Made by a program: the position numbers and the translations under genes. Below the pieces are notes generated by a model. The model was given only the letters and a program-made list of their open reading frames with translations, did not search any database and was not told the origin of the DNA. Positions 17,875 through 26,356 of a stretch of 64,000 nt of DNA are shown here, piece after piece (position 1 is the first letter of the stretch; each line of letters begins with the position of its first letter). The DNA lies in the NCBI RefSeq assembly GCF_025751495.1, contig NZ_JAOWKZ010000002.1, positions 937,166-1,001,165 on the forward strand. Direction: 5' to 3'. Origin of the DNA: Albidovulum litorale. Lineage in GTDB: Bacteria > Pseudomonadota > Alphaproteobacteria > Rhodobacterales > Rhodobacteraceae.

Positions 17875-18216
17875 TCAGGAATAGACCGACTCTTTGCCGA
17901 AATGCTTCACCAGCATGTAATAGACGACCGCGCGGTACTTGTTGCGCTCGGACCGGCCATAGGTGTCGATCACCGAATTGATCGCGGCCATCAGTTGCGG
18001 ACCGTCCTTGAGGCCCAGCTTCTTGATCAGGAAGTTGTTCTTAACCGTCTCAAGTTCGCTGTCCTGCCCCGCAGCCACGGTTTGCGCGTCGGCATCGTAG
18101 ATCGACGGGCCGCAGCCGATCGTTACCTTGGTCAGCAGCGCCATATCCGGCGTCATGCCGCATTTGCTCTTCAGGTCGTCCGCGTATTTCGCGATCAGTT
18201 CGTCTCTTTTGCCCAC
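17875..18216 (-). CDS. DUF2853 family protein
   Basis: The 113-aa protein shows the family pattern GKRDELIAKYADDLKSKCG, VTIGCGPSIYDADA, NFLIKKLGL and NKYRAVVYYMLVKHFGKE. Function is unknown; it is a small, helical, soluble protein. The GTG at 18216 with GGAGG five bases upstream fits the family N-terminus better than the ATG at 18234. It stands alone downstream of ahcY. Confidence 0.85.
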   Translation of the reverse strand: MGKRDELIAKYADDLKSKCGMTPDMALLTKVTIGCGPSIYDADAQTVAAGQDSELETVKNNFLIKKLGLKDGPQLMAAINSVIDTYGRSERNKYRAVVYYMLVKHFGKESVYS

Positions 18217-18300
18217 AGGTCCCTCCACTGTCACAATCTGGGTCTGAAAATGCAGGCCGCCCAGTGGACGGTCCCGAACGGGCCGAAGTAAACGACAAAA

Positions 18301-18334
18301 CGCCCCGCCGGGTAAAGAAAAACCCGGCAGGGCG
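18301..18334 (-). terminator. Terminator hairpin after ahcY
   Basis: On the minus strand the arms CGCCCTGCCGGGT and ACCCGGCGGGGCG pair across an A/T-rich 8-nt loop, with one mismatch. It sits about 50 bp past the ahcY stop codon and probably ends that transcript. Confidence 0.7.
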
Positions 18335-18385
18335 TCAGAATCGAGGGGAAAATCCGCCGAAAACTCCCCTGGAGGAGAACCAGGG

Positions 18386-19780
18386 TCAGTAACGGTAGTG
18401 ATCCGACTTGTAGGGCCCGGCCACCGTCACGCCGATATAGTCGGCCTGATCGGGGCGGAGTTCCGTCAGCTTCACACCGATCCGCGCCAGATGCAGCCGG
18501 GCGACTTTCTCGTCCAGATGCTTCGGCAGGATATAGACGCCGGGCTTGTACTCCGCGCCCTTGGTCCACAGCTCGATCTGGGCCAAAACCTGATTGGTGA
18601 AGCTCGCCGACATGACAAAAGACGGATGACCGGTCGCGTTGCCGAGGTTAAGAAGTCGGCCTTCGGACAGAAGGATGATCCGTGCGCCCGAGGGCATCTC
18701 GATCATGTCCACCTGATCCTTGATATTGGTCCATTTGTGGTTCTTCAGGCTCGCCACCTGAATCTCATTGTCGAAATGGCCGATATTGCCGACGATCGCC
18801 ATGTCCTTCATCGCGCGCATATGCTCGATACGGATGACGTCCTTGTTGCCCGTGGTGGTGATGAAGATATCGGCGCTGCCGACGACATCCTCCAGCACGA
18901 CGACCTCGTACCCGTCCATCGCCGCCTGAAGCGCGCAAATCGGGTCGATCTCGGTCACTTTCACACGCGCGCCTGCGCCACGCAGCGAGGCGGCAGAGCC
19001 CTTGCCCACATCGCCGTAGCCGCAGACGACAGCGACCTTGCCGGCCATCATCGTATCGGTTGCGCGGCGGATGCCGTCGACGAGCGATTCCTTGCAGCCG
19101 TACTTGTTGTCGAATTTCGACTTGGTGACGCTATCGTTCACATTGATTGCCGGGAAGGGCAGCAGACCCTTCTTGTGCAGGTCATAAAGCCGGTGCACGC
19201 CGGTCGTGGTTTCCTCTGACACGCCCTTGATCGCGTCGCGCTGCTTGGTGAACCAGCCGGGGCTTTCGGCAAGGCGCTTCTTGATCTGGTTGAAGAGGCA
19301 GACCTCTTCCTCGCTCGTCGGCGTTTCGATCAGGCTGGTCTCGCCCGCCTCGACCCGTGCGCCCATCAGGATGTAGAGCGTCGCATCCCCGCCATCGTCG
19401 AGGATCATGTTGGCGGTGCCTTCCTCGAATTGGAAGATCTTGTCGGTATAGGCCCAGTAATCCTCCAGCGTCTCGCCCTTGATCGCAAAGACCGGAACGC
19501 CGCTTTCAGCAATCGCGGCGGCGGCGTGGTCCTGGGTCGAGAAGATGTTGCACGAGGCCCAGCGCACATCGGCACCAAGGGCGGTTAGTGTTTCGATGAG
19601 AACGGCCGTCTGGATCGTCATGTGCAGCGACCCGGCGATCCGCGCACCTTTCAGCGGTTTCGCTGACCCAAACTCTTCGCGCAAGGCCATCAGGCCCGGC
19701 ATCTCGGTTTCGGCGATATCAAGCTCCTTGCGGCCATAGGACGCGAGGTTGATGTCTCTGACGATATAATCCTTGGGCAC
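18386..19780 (-). CDS. ahcY: Adenosylhomocysteinase (S-adenosyl-L-homocysteine hydrolase)
   Basis: AhcY (464 aa) splits S-adenosylhomocysteine into adenosine and homocysteine, removing the product of all SAM methyltransferases, including the many Cob methylases here. The NAD site [28 protein letters not shown], the [13 protein letters not shown] region, and the C-terminal KSDHYRY end are all present. The start is the GTG at 19780 of the sequence AVPKDYIV, with AAAGGAG six bases upstream. In R. capsulatus ahcY is regulated by HvrB, whose homologue lies at 21288-22169. The leader has unusual repeats (19784-19836). Confidence 0.96.
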   Translation of the reverse strand: MPKDYIVRDINLASYGRKELDIAETEMPGLMALREEFGSAKPLKGARIAGSLHMTIQTAVLIETLTALGADVRWASCNIFSTQDHAAAAIAESGVPVFAIKGETLEDYWAYTDKIFQFEEGTANMILDDGGDATLYILMGARVEAGETSLIETPTSEEEVCLFNQIKKRLAESPGWFTKQRDAIKGVSEETTTGVHRLYDLHKKGLLPFPAINVNDSVTKSKFDNKYGCKESLVDGIRRATDTMMAGKVAVVCGYGDVGKGSAASLRGAGARVKVTEIDPICALQAAMDGYEVVVLEDVVGSADIFITTTGNKDVIRIEHMRAMKDMAIVGNIGHFDNEIQVASLKNHKWTNIKDQVDMIEMPSGARIILLSEGRLLNLGNATGHPSFVMSASFTNQVLAQIELWTKGAEYKPGVYILPKHLDEKVARLHLARIGVKLTELRPDQADYIGVTVAGPYKSDHYRY

Positions 19781-19783
19781 GGC

Positions 19784-19836
19784 GTTGCTCCTTTGCTTCG
19801 CCAGCCCGCTTACCATCGGCACGGCGTTGGAGCAAC
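19784..19836 (-). promoter_or_regulatory. ahcY leader with ribosome-site-sequestering inverted repeat
   Basis: The sequence GGAGCAAC (minus strand, 19791-19784) contains the ahcY ribosome site. A perfect complement GTTGCTCC lies upstream at 19836-19829, leaving a 37-nt loop. The same region also holds a 12-bp direct repeat CAACGCCGTGCC, at 19787-19776 (covering the GTG start) and 19829-19818, 42 bp apart. Base pairing would hide the ribosome site. I could not match it to known SAH or SAM riboswitch consensus. Confidence 0.45.
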
Positions 19837-19848
19837 ACGGCGAAATCA

Positions 19849-20271
19849 TCACACGTCTTGCTGTTCGATCATATCCATCGGTATGCCCCCGGAACCCTCG
19901 AATGTTCCCGTTCCGGCGACGCAGGCAATTCCGTCCGACCGCACGTAGACGCGAGTCCATGTTCCGAGCATATCCGACCGCCACATCTCCAGCCGGCGCC
20001 CGCCATTGAGGTTGGCTGTATCTTCGAGTGTCTCGTAAAAGTCGTAATAAAGCTTGCCGGTCAGGGTGGCATGCGTGTCGCAATAGGGCTCGGCAATATC
20101 CTGATTGTCGCCGGTCGCTTCGATCATTTCGTAGACACTCAGATTGATTGGCACAGTCGGCAGCGCGGACGGTCCTTTGAAAGACTCTGTGGGATCATTT
20201 GCCAAAGGTATTGCGGCCACCGCGATTCCGGCAGCGCTGACAAACAGTGACGCTATGATGATGCGTTTCAT
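19849..20271 (-). CDS. Secreted protein of unknown function
   Basis: The 140-aa product has a clear signal peptide, [19 protein letters not shown], with probable cleavage near residue 20. The mature part has two Cys (in EPYCDT and IACVAG) that could form a disulfide, and a Trp/Tyr-rich strand region, [23 protein letters not shown], suggesting a small beta protein. I do not recognise the family. It is upstream of ahcY on the same strand, 68 bp away. In R. capsulatus an orf5 precedes ahcY, but I cannot say the two are related. Confidence 0.7.
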   Translation of the reverse strand: MKRIIIASLFVSAAGIAVAAIPLANDPTESFKGPSALPTVPINLSVYEMIEATGDNQDIAEPYCDTHATLTGKLYYDFYETLEDTANLNGGRRLEMWRSDMLGTWTRVYVRSDGIACVAGTGTFEGSGGIPMDMIEQQDV

Positions 20272-20386
20272 TGTGCCTCTTTCCGGTCAGACCGCATCTG
20301 ATAACGTGCGAGTTGCGTCCGGGTTCCAACCGGCCGGTTTACTCCTGCGGCGGTCCGGCATAGGTCTCGGCTGATGGAGGACGGCG

Positions 20387-20986
20387 ATGAAGAAACCCGC
20401 TCGCGCGTGGCAACGCATGCTTTCCGGTCGAAGGCTCGACCTGCTCGACCCGACGCCGATGGATATCGAGATTGAGGACATCGCCCATGGCCTCGCCTTC
20501 GTGGCGCGCTGGAATGGGCAGACGGTCGGGGACTGGCCCTATTCGGTGGCGGAACACTCATTGCTGGTCGAAGAAATCTTCACACGCGACAATCCCGATG
20601 CCCCGGCCCGCTGGCGGCTTGCAGCACTTTTGCATGACGCGCCCGAATACGTGATCGGGGATATGATTAGCCCGGTGAAAGCGGCGGTCGGGCCAGGTTA
20701 TGGGGCGCTGGACGAACGGCTGACGGCGGCGATCCATTTGCGCTTTGGCCTGCCAGCGGCGCTGCCGGTCGCGATCAAGAAGAAGATCAAGCGCGCGGAT
20801 CGTATCTCGGCCTGGCTGGAGGCGGTTCAGATCGCGGGCTTTACCCGGCGCGAAGCCGACAAGTATTTCGGTGCGCCGGAACAGGCGGTTGCGGGGCTGA
20901 CAATTGCACCGCGCGCACCGGCGGAGGTGCGCGCGGCCTTTCTTGAACGGCATGCCGGCCTCATGGCCGAAAGCCTACCGGGGTGA
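20387..20986 (+). CDS. HD-domain hydrolase (YfbR/COG1896 type)
   Basis: This 199-aa protein has an HD metal site: VAEHSLLV, LLHDAPEYVIGDM and KRADR further on. The group includes 5'-deoxynucleotidases such as YfbR; the exact substrate is not known here. The start ATG at 20387 has GGAGG nearby. The 3' end overlaps the convergent DUF1127 gene by 12 bp. Confidence 0.82.
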   Translation: MKKPARAWQRMLSGRRLDLLDPTPMDIEIEDIAHGLAFVARWNGQTVGDWPYSVAEHSLLVEEIFTRDNPDAPARWRLAALLHDAPEYVIGDMISPVKAAVGPGYGALDERLTAAIHLRFGLPAALPVAIKKKIKRADRISAWLEAVQIAGFTRREADKYFGAPEQAVAGLTIAPRAPAEVRAAFLERHAGLMAESLPG

Positions 20987-21190
20987 CCACCGCCAGACCG
21001 GCGGGCATTCGTCTGCGTCGAAATCATTTGGATCGAGGCCAATATCCCTGAGGAGGTGGTCATCGAGGTGCCGCACCTCAAAGCGCAGCTTGCGAATTTC
21101 CTCGGCCGGATCCACGCAGTGCTGCTTCGTTTCGGTCGGCCGGTTCTGGAAGGTGGCGATTCTGAAGGTGTCTGCCAGTGTCGTTAACAT
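20975..21190 (-). CDS. DUF1127-type small protein
   Basis: The 71-aa protein ends in a DUF1127-like helix pair, with ...LRFEVRHLDDHLLRDIGLDPNDF, matching the family pattern L..LDD..LRDIGL. Relatives are short, positively charged regulators of RNA or phosphate and carbon metabolism in alphaproteobacteria. This copy is less basic than most. It is divergent from hvrB across about 97 bp of A/T-rich DNA that should contain both promoters. Confidence 0.7.
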   Translation of the reverse strand: MLTTLADTFRIATFQNRPTETKQHCVDPAEEIRKLRFEVRHLDDHLLRDIGLDPNDFDADECPPVWRWSPR

Positions 21191-21287
21191 TTTTCTGTCT
21201 CCATCTGAATTTCATGTCTTAAAAATACGTGTTTTTTCGTTAATCTGAGAGTCAGAAGGATTTCATATATGTAAGTCTGAGTAACAT

Positions 21288-22169
21288 ATGGATCAGATAG
21301 ACTGGCTTCACTATCCGCCACTACCGGCACTCCGGGCCTTTGAGGCCACGGTACGGCTCGGCGGCTTTAGTGCTGCGGGGCGATCCCTGAATGTCACGCA
21401 TGCCGCCGTGTCGCAGCAGGTCCGCGCGCTAGAAGCCTATCTTGGTTTTGCACTGGTTAACCGAGATGGCCGCAAGCTCGCGGTCACGCCGGAGGGCGCA
21501 CAACTCGCATCGGCACTTAACGAAGGTTTTGGCACGATCCAGACGACCATCTCGGCGCTGATGGCGGGTGGCGAAGACCGCCCTGTCACCATCACCGTCA
21601 CGCCCACATTCGCTACGAACTGGCTCATGCCCCGGCTCGGCCAGTTCTGGAGCAATCATGCCGAGGTTCCGATCTCTCTCAGGCCGGATGCCAAGGTGCT
21701 GGATCTCAGGCGCGAACGGATCGATCTTGGAATACGTTTTGGGTCGGGGAATTGGCCCGGGGTGGAGGCTGAATACCTTACCTCTGCGCGGTATGTGGTC
21801 GTGGGTGCACCTCGGATCGTCGGCGCAACAGGTTCCGTCGACCGATCGGTGATGGCCGGGCTGCCATGGGTTCTTGAACCCGACTGGCCTGAACAGCGCA
21901 ACTGGATTGATTGTTGCCTTGGCCTTAATCCGGCTGATCTGAACATTACTGAGTTCGCGAGCGAAGAACTCGCCCTTTCAGCCGCGCGGCAAGGCTACGG
22001 CCTTCACATCACCAGCGCAGCCTTGATTGAGGAAGACCTTAAATCCGGTGCGCTGCGCGTCGTATTCGACTCCGACGAAGACAATCCGGGATATTATATA
22101 GTCACCCCTCCCGGTTCGATCCGCCGGCCGGCCCGGTTGTTCATCCGCTGGTTGCGAGATAGCGTTTAA
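21288..22169 (+). CDS. hvrB: LysR-type transcriptional regulator, HvrB-like
   Basis: The 293-aa protein has the LysR HTH (about residues 10-67): PPLPALRAFEATVRLGGFSAAGRSLNVTHAAVSQQVRALE, given here only to mark the region, with a periplasmic-binding-like effector domain of the GcvA subgroup behind it. In R. capsulatus hvrB lies next to hvrA and regA and controls ahcY in response to light. The same neighbours occur here, so the symbol rests on synteny. Its stop overlaps the convergent hvrA by 4 bp. Confidence 0.8.
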   Translation: MDQIDWLHYPPLPALRAFEATVRLGGFSAAGRSLNVTHAAVSQQVRALEAYLGFALVNRDGRKLAVTPEGAQLASALNEGFGTIQTTISALMAGGEDRPVTITVTPTFATNWLMPRLGQFWSNHAEVPISLRPDAKVLDLRRERIDLGIRFGSGNWPGVEAEYLTSARYVVVGAPRIVGATGSVDRSVMAGLPWVLEPDWPEQRNWIDCCLGLNPADLNITEFASEELALSAARQGYGLHITSAALIEEDLKSGALRVVFDSDEDNPGYYIVTPPGSIRRPARLFIRWLRDSV

Positions 22170-22480
22170 ATCGCCAGATCTTCCAGTTTTTTACCGGCCT
22201 TCAGCGCAGCTTCGACCCAACGCGGTTTGCGGCCGCGACCGGTCCAGGTTTCGGACTTGTTGGCGGGATTGGCGTATTTCGGCTTGGCCGGTTTTCTTTT
22301 ACGAACCGTCGAAGCGCCAACGAGTTCATTCAGCGAAAACCCGAGGGCTTTGGCCTTTTCTTCAATGGCAGCAAGCGCTTCGCGCTTTTTACGCTCTTCG
22401 AACCCTTCAATCTGACGCGCTACCTGTTTCTGAAGATCTTTCAGGTCTTTCAGCGACATCGAAGTGAGGTCGATTTTCAC
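22166..22480 (-). CDS. hvrA: H-NS family nucleoid protein HvrA
   Basis: This 104-aa protein has an N-terminal coiled coil (SLKDLKDLQKQVARQIEGFE...) and a C-terminal H-NS type DNA-binding motif, SETWTGRGRKPRWVEAAL. Rhodobacter HvrA tunes photosynthesis and nitrogen-fixation genes. The GTG at 22480 with AAGGA seven bases upstream is the best start. It is downstream of regA on the same strand with its own probable promoter, and convergent with hvrB. Confidence 0.87.
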   Translation of the reverse strand: MKIDLTSMSLKDLKDLQKQVARQIEGFEERKKREALAAIEEKAKALGFSLNELVGASTVRKRKPAKPKYANPANKSETWTGRGRKPRWVEAALKAGKKLEDLAI

Positions 22481-22515
22481 GGCTGTATTCCTTTTTATAG
22501 CGGGTGGGCGCGGCC

Positions 22516-22544
22516 AGATAAAACCCGTGCACACGACGATGCAA
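22516..22544 (-). promoter_or_regulatory. Candidate promoter of hvrA
   Basis: On the minus strand TTGCAT (22544-22539) and TTATCT (22521-22516) are separated by 17 bp, giving a predicted start about 30 nt before the hvrA GTG. The sequence lies in the 94-bp gap between regA and hvrA. Confidence 0.45.
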
Positions 22545-22574
22545 GGGGCTCTGTGTATTTTTAATGTTTTGCAG

Positions 22575-23129
22575 TTATTTTGGGCTACGTTTCGCCAATA
22601 TCCGCTGCAACGTCCGGCGGTGCATGCTCAGCCTGCGCGCAGTTTCCGAGATATTGCGGTCGCACAACTCGTAAACCCTTTGAATATGCTCCCACCGGAC
22701 GCGATCGGCCGACATGGGGTTTTCCGGCGGCGGTGGCAGCATATCGTCACGCGACAACAGGGCATTCATGACATCGTCGGCATCGGCGGGTTTCGACAGG
22801 TAATCCACCGCTCCGATTTTAACCGCGGCGACAGCAGTCGCGATGGCGCCATACCCGGTCAGCACCACGACGCGGCAATCGGGCCGTCGTTCGCGAAGGA
22901 TTTCAACGACATCGAGCCCGTTGCCATCGCCAAGCCGAAGGTCGACAACCGCGAAGGCGGGTGGCCGGGCCTCGGCCCTGGCACGCCCTTCGGCCACGCT
23001 TTCGGCGGTTTCAGGCAGAAAGCCGCGCTTTTCCATCGCGCGCGCCAGCCGGTTTACGAAAGGGGCATCGTCGTCGACCAGAAGCAATGTTCTGTCCGAT
23101 CCCAGATCGGCAAATTCGTCCTCGGCCAT
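22575..23129 (-). CDS. regA: Redox response regulator RegA (PrrA/ActR)
   Basis: The 184-aa protein has a receiver domain with acidic LLLVDDDAPF, phospho-acceptor Asp63 in VVDLRLGDGNG, VVLTGYG and the Lys of YLSKPAD. A Pro-rich linker (PPPPENP) follows, then a Fis-type HTH, NISETARRLSMHRRTLQRILAKR. RegA controls photosynthesis, respiration, carbon and nitrogen fixation with the sensor RegB. Neither regB nor senC is next to it here; the upstream neighbour is a divergent LacI-type gene. Confidence 0.95.
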   Translation of the reverse strand: MAEDEFADLGSDRTLLLVDDDAPFVNRLARAMEKRGFLPETAESVAEGRARAEARPPAFAVVDLRLGDGNGLDVVEILRERRPDCRVVVLTGYGAIATAVAAVKIGAVDYLSKPADADDVMNALLSRDDMLPPPPENPMSADRVRWEHIQRVYELCDRNISETARRLSMHRRTLQRILAKRSPK

Positions 23130-23254
23130 AGGCGTCCCCTCGTCAAGATTACAACGGTTCTAAGGTGTTGCGTGGCGGGGGTCAATTTCAAGACGTGTTG
23201 TTGACCAGCCATCCGCGCGACCATTCAGGTGCGGCACGAATGGACTGTCGATGG

Positions 23255-23264
23255 TTAGCGCTAA
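23255..23264. promoter_or_regulatory. LacI-type operator TTAGCGCTAA
   Basis: A perfect 10-bp palindrome with a central CG, typical of LacI-family operators, lies 81 bp upstream of the LacI-type gene and in the divergent gap to regA. A half-like sequence GACGCTAA occurs about 45 bp further on. Autoregulation is likely. Confidence 0.5.
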
Positions 23265-23344
23265 ATGCCGCTGCGCGCGTTTGCTTGGACAACCGGATTC
23301 TTTGACGCTAATCAGGAACAAGGCAAATATTCCGGGGATATCTG

Positions 23345-24379
23345 GTGACCAATAACGGCCTGGCTGAACCACGCAGAACCTTGACCTTGCGCGATGTGTC
23401 CGAGGCGTCCGGGGTATCCGAAATGACCGTCAGCCGGGTGCTGCGCAATCGCGGGGACGTGTCACCCGCCACGCGGGAAAAGGTGCTGGAGGCCGCCAAG
23501 GCGCTCGGCTACGTGCCGAACAAGATCGCGGGCGCGCTTGCCTCGCAGCGTGTGAACCTCGTTGCGGTGATCATCCCGTCGCTGTCGAACCTCGTCTTTC
23601 CCGATGTCCTCAGCGGTATTTCGGCGGAACTGGAAGAAACCGGCCTGCAACCGGTATTCGGCGTCACCAACTATTCCGCCGAGAAGGAAGAGGCGGTGCT
23701 CTATGAGATGCTTTCGTGGCGCCCGACCGGTGTGATCGTGGCCGGTCTGGAGCATACCGATGCCGCCCGTGCGATGCTGGAAAATGCCGGTATCCCGATT
23801 GTCGAGATCATGGATGTCGACGGCACTCCGGTCGATTCCGTCGTCGGTATCTCGCATAAGCGCGCGGGGCTTGAGATGGCCCGCGCCATCGTCAAAGAAG
23901 GCTACCGCAAGATCGGGTTTCTTGGCACCAAGATGCCCTACGACCACCGGGCGCGGAAACGGCTTGAAGGGTTTGAGGCCGGGCTGGCAGAGGCAGGGAT
24001 CGAACTGACCGACAGGGAATTCTATTCGGGCGGCTCTGCCCTGCAAAAGGGTCGTGAGATGACCGAGGCGATCCTTGCGCGTAATCCAGACCTCGATTTC
24101 ATCTATTATTCGAACGATATGATCGGGGCAGGCGGGCTGCTTTACTGTCTGGAAAAGGGCATAGACGTCCCGGGCCAGATCGGGTTGGCGGGCTTCAACG
24201 GGGTCGATCTCTTGGAAGGTCTGCCGCGTAAACTTGCGACAATGGATGCCTGCCGTCATGAAATCGGTCGCCGTGCTGCGGCCATCGTCGCAGGCCGGTC
24301 GGAAACCGGGTTGGTCGGGGGGGAGCGGGTCGAGCTGACGCCGGTGCTTGAACCCGGCGACACAATCCACAGGAAGTGA
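23345..24379 (+). CDS. LacI-family transcriptional regulator
   Basis: The 344-aa regulator has the LacI HTH LRDVSEASGVSEMTVSRVLRN (given to mark residues about 15-35), the hinge NKIAGALASQR, and a periplasmic-binding-like sugar domain. It resembles the GntR gluconate repressor group, so a sugar acid is a possible effector (inference). GTG start at 23345 with GGGGA upstream. No catabolic genes lie next to it, so its targets are unknown. It ends 4 bp from the convergent cobF. Confidence 0.87.
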   Translation: MTNNGLAEPRRTLTLRDVSEASGVSEMTVSRVLRNRGDVSPATREKVLEAAKALGYVPNKIAGALASQRVNLVAVIIPSLSNLVFPDVLSGISAELEETGLQPVFGVTNYSAEKEEAVLYEMLSWRPTGVIVAGLEHTDAARAMLENAGIPIVEIMDVDGTPVDSVVGISHKRAGLEMARAIVKEGYRKIGFLGTKMPYDHRARKRLEGFEAGLAEAGIELTDREFYSGGSALQKGREMTEAILARNPDLDFIYYSNDMIGAGGLLYCLEKGIDVPGQIGLAGFNGVDLLEGLPRKLATMDACRHEIGRRAAAIVAGRSETGLVGGERVELTPVLEPGDTIHRK

Positions 24380-24383
24380 CCGG

Positions 24384-25136
24384 TCAGCCCCGTCGCAGGA
24401 TATAGATATCCATGATCCATCCGTGCCGGGCGCGGGCCTCTGCACGCGATTTCATGATCTGGTCGGTCATTTCCGAAAGTGGTCCGGCCAGAATAATCTG
24501 GTCTTCCATACCCACATAGGCGCCCCACCAGATATCGACACCCTCCGGTGCGATAGATTGGAATGAACATTCACCGTCAAGCATGATCGCGAGCGTATCA
24601 ACGCCATCGGGCCAGCCTTCGTCCCGCAAGCGCCGCCCGGTCGTAACGATAAAGGGCGCGCCAATCTCGTTGATCGGGATCGCATGGGCGGCTGTCAGCG
24701 CCTGAAGCGAGGTGATGCCGGGGATCACCGTCATCCGCATCGGCAGGGTCCTCTCGACCCGACCCGCAATCCTCAGCGTGCTGTCGTAAAGCGACGGATC
24801 GCCCCAGACCAGCAGCGCAACGCGACCGGAATTGCCAATTTCCGCCTGAATAGTCTCTGCCCAGACTTCTGCGATCGCATCGTGCCAGGCATTGACCCGC
24901 GCCCGGTAATCGGCAATCGCCGGGTCGCGCACCGGCAGGTCGAATTCGACGAACCGCGTTGTCGGGTTGGTCACAACCTCGGCGCAGATCGACCGTCTAA
25001 GTTCTGCCAGATCCTCTTTCGTCTCACCCTTTCGGGGAATGAGGATCAGATCGGCCGAATTCAGCTCCTTGACCGCCTGTAGCGTCAGGTGATCGGGATT
25101 GCCCGTACCAATGCCGATGAGAAGAAGCTCGATCAT
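24384..25136 (-). CDS. cobF: Precorrin-6A synthase (deacetylating) CobF
   Basis: CobF (250 aa) methylates C1 and removes the C2 acetyl unit of precorrin-5 to give precorrin-6A in the aerobic pathway. It has the tetrapyrrole methylase fold: LLIGIGTGNPDHLT at the N-terminus, LLVWGDPSLYDST and VIPGITSLQALTAAHAIP. The ATG at 25136 was preferred over 25178 because it fits the family start. It is the last gene of the minus-strand cbtB-cbtA-cobF group, 63 bp after cbtA. Confidence 0.94.
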   Translation of the reverse strand: MIELLLIGIGTGNPDHLTLQAVKELNSADLILIPRKGETKEDLAELRRSICAEVVTNPTTRFVEFDLPVRDPAIADYRARVNAWHDAIAEVWAETIQAEIGNSGRVALLVWGDPSLYDSTLRIAGRVERTLPMRMTVIPGITSLQALTAAHAIPINEIGAPFIVTTGRRLRDEGWPDGVDTLAIMLDGECSFQSIAPEGVDIWWGAYVGMEDQIILAGPLSEMTDQIMKSRAEARARHGWIMDIYILRRG

Positions 25137-25199
25137 GATTCCCCAAATGTCAGAAGGCTCCGCGCGAGTCCATCGCACGGGGCCCCGTCTATTTTTATC

Positions 25200-25922
25200 T
25201 CATGCGTCCCGCGACCAAAGGCGGGCGGCAAGCCATCCCAGCACGGCCCAGGTTGCGAACCCGACCCCAAGGACACGGGCCGAGAACTCGCCCGCCACTT
25301 CCGGCGGGGCGACGCCATGGAAGCCTTCCGGAAGCGGCGCGCCGATCACATGCGGCGCTGCCAGAAGCGCGCCACCGATAACGGCGGGCATGACTCCCCG
25401 TCCGAAGGCGAGCGCAGCAAGCCCCGTCGCGGTTGCCAGAGCCGTCCCGAACCACCAGATCTGGCGATCCGCCAGATCGGCGGCGACCGACCCCGGCAGT
25501 TCAGGCGCAAGGCCCATGGCCGGGACCAGTTGCAGGGCGGCAAAGCCCGCAAGCCCCCAGAGCACACCATCACGCGCCTCAACACGGCGACCGAAATGCT
25601 CGGCCAGCGCAAAGCCCGCGACCAAAAGCAGACCATAGCCCGCATAGATCAGGCCGGTAAACAGTACCGTGAGCCCGTTGCGCGTCAGGGCCGAGCCACC
25701 GTCTTCTTCGTCGCCGTGCCCCTGTGCAGCCTCACCTTCTGCGTGGTCCTGGCTTGCTTCGGCCGCACCTTCGCCAACCCCGGCGAAATGCACCAGCGCA
25801 CCTGTTTCATATTCTTCGCCCAGAAGGATCAGCTCCTGCACGAATGCGAAATGCAGCAGGGCGCCAAGCAACCCCGCTGCAAAGCCGGCGATCAGCCCGC
25901 CGGCCAGCATACGTTGAATCAT
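25200..25922 (-). CDS. cbtA: Cobalt transporter subunit CbtA
   Basis: The 240-aa membrane protein has about five hydrophobic segments and a His/Asp/Glu-rich loop (about residues 52-78, with DHAEGEAAQGHGDEEDGG). CbtA family proteins pair with CbtB and are predicted cobalt importers under cobalamin riboswitches. It lies 20 bp after cbtB. Confidence 0.9.
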   Translation of the reverse strand: MIQRMLAGGLIAGFAAGLLGALLHFAFVQELILLGEEYETGALVHFAGVGEGAAEASQDHAEGEAAQGHGDEEDGGSALTRNGLTVLFTGLIYAGYGLLLVAGFALAEHFGRRVEARDGVLWGLAGFAALQLVPAMGLAPELPGSVAADLADRQIWWFGTALATATGLAALAFGRGVMPAVIGGALLAAPHVIGAPLPEGFHGVAPPEVAGEFSARVLGVGFATWAVLGWLAARLWSRDA

Positions 25923-25942
25923 CAGTGGACCGTCAGCCCGCC

Positions 25943-26113
25943 TTAGTGGCAGGGGAACCCGGTCGCGTGGCGCATGTCATGCGCGGCGTCGTGCAGCGTC
26001 GCCGACTGGGCATGGCCCGCGACGAACATCACGGTGGCGCCGATCAGGGCCACGAACAGAATGGACATCAGACCGGTAGAGGTCTTGGCGGCGGTTTGGT
26101 TCAGCGCGTTCAT
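25943..26113 (-). CDS. cbtB: Cobalt transporter subunit CbtB
   Basis: This 56-aa protein has a single membrane helix (GLMSILFVALIGATVMFVAG) and a C-terminal metal-binding tail with HDAAHDM and HATGFPCH, the mark of CbtB. The ATG at 26113 fits the family; the longer frame to 26164 runs into the riboswitch. It is the first gene behind the cobalamin riboswitch. Confidence 0.92.
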   Translation of the reverse strand: MNALNQTAAKTSTGLMSILFVALIGATVMFVAGHAQSATLHDAAHDMRHATGFPCH

Positions 26114-26162
26114 CGTTTTCTCCTTGCCGTCACACCCGACGGCTCTCGCGTTACCTTCACGC

Positions 26163-26350
26163 ATGGCCGGTCTCCTGACTTGCGGGTCGTCACAGCTTTC
26201 CGCCTTCCCGGATATAACTCCAGTGGCCGTTGGAAAGCCGCTCGCCGCTCACAGTCGCGGGGGCGGTTGGGGCTTTGGGTGCCGCCTTTGGTCCACCCTT
26301 CCCCATTCCCGTTTCGGTCCGGACGCTTTGCGCCTGTCGGACACCATGCA
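26163..26350 (-). ncRNA. Cobalamin riboswitch upstream of cbtBA-cobF
   Basis: On the minus strand the element has the 5' GGTGTCCG part, ACGGGAATGGGG, AAAGCCCCAACCGCCCCCGC, ACTGTGA, GCCACTGGAG, CCGGGAAGGCGG and the 3' B12-box AAGTCAGGAGACCGGCC near 26181-26165. It lies about 50 nt before cbtB and should turn the cobalt-uptake genes and cobF off when adenosylcobalamin is present. Confidence 0.92.
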
Positions 26351-26356
26351 TATCCC

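Noticed and set aside
19781..19848. Known SAH or SAM/SAH riboswitch upstream of ahcY
   Set aside because: The consensus sequences I know are not present; only the simple inverted repeat is seen, so it is listed as an unexplained leader.
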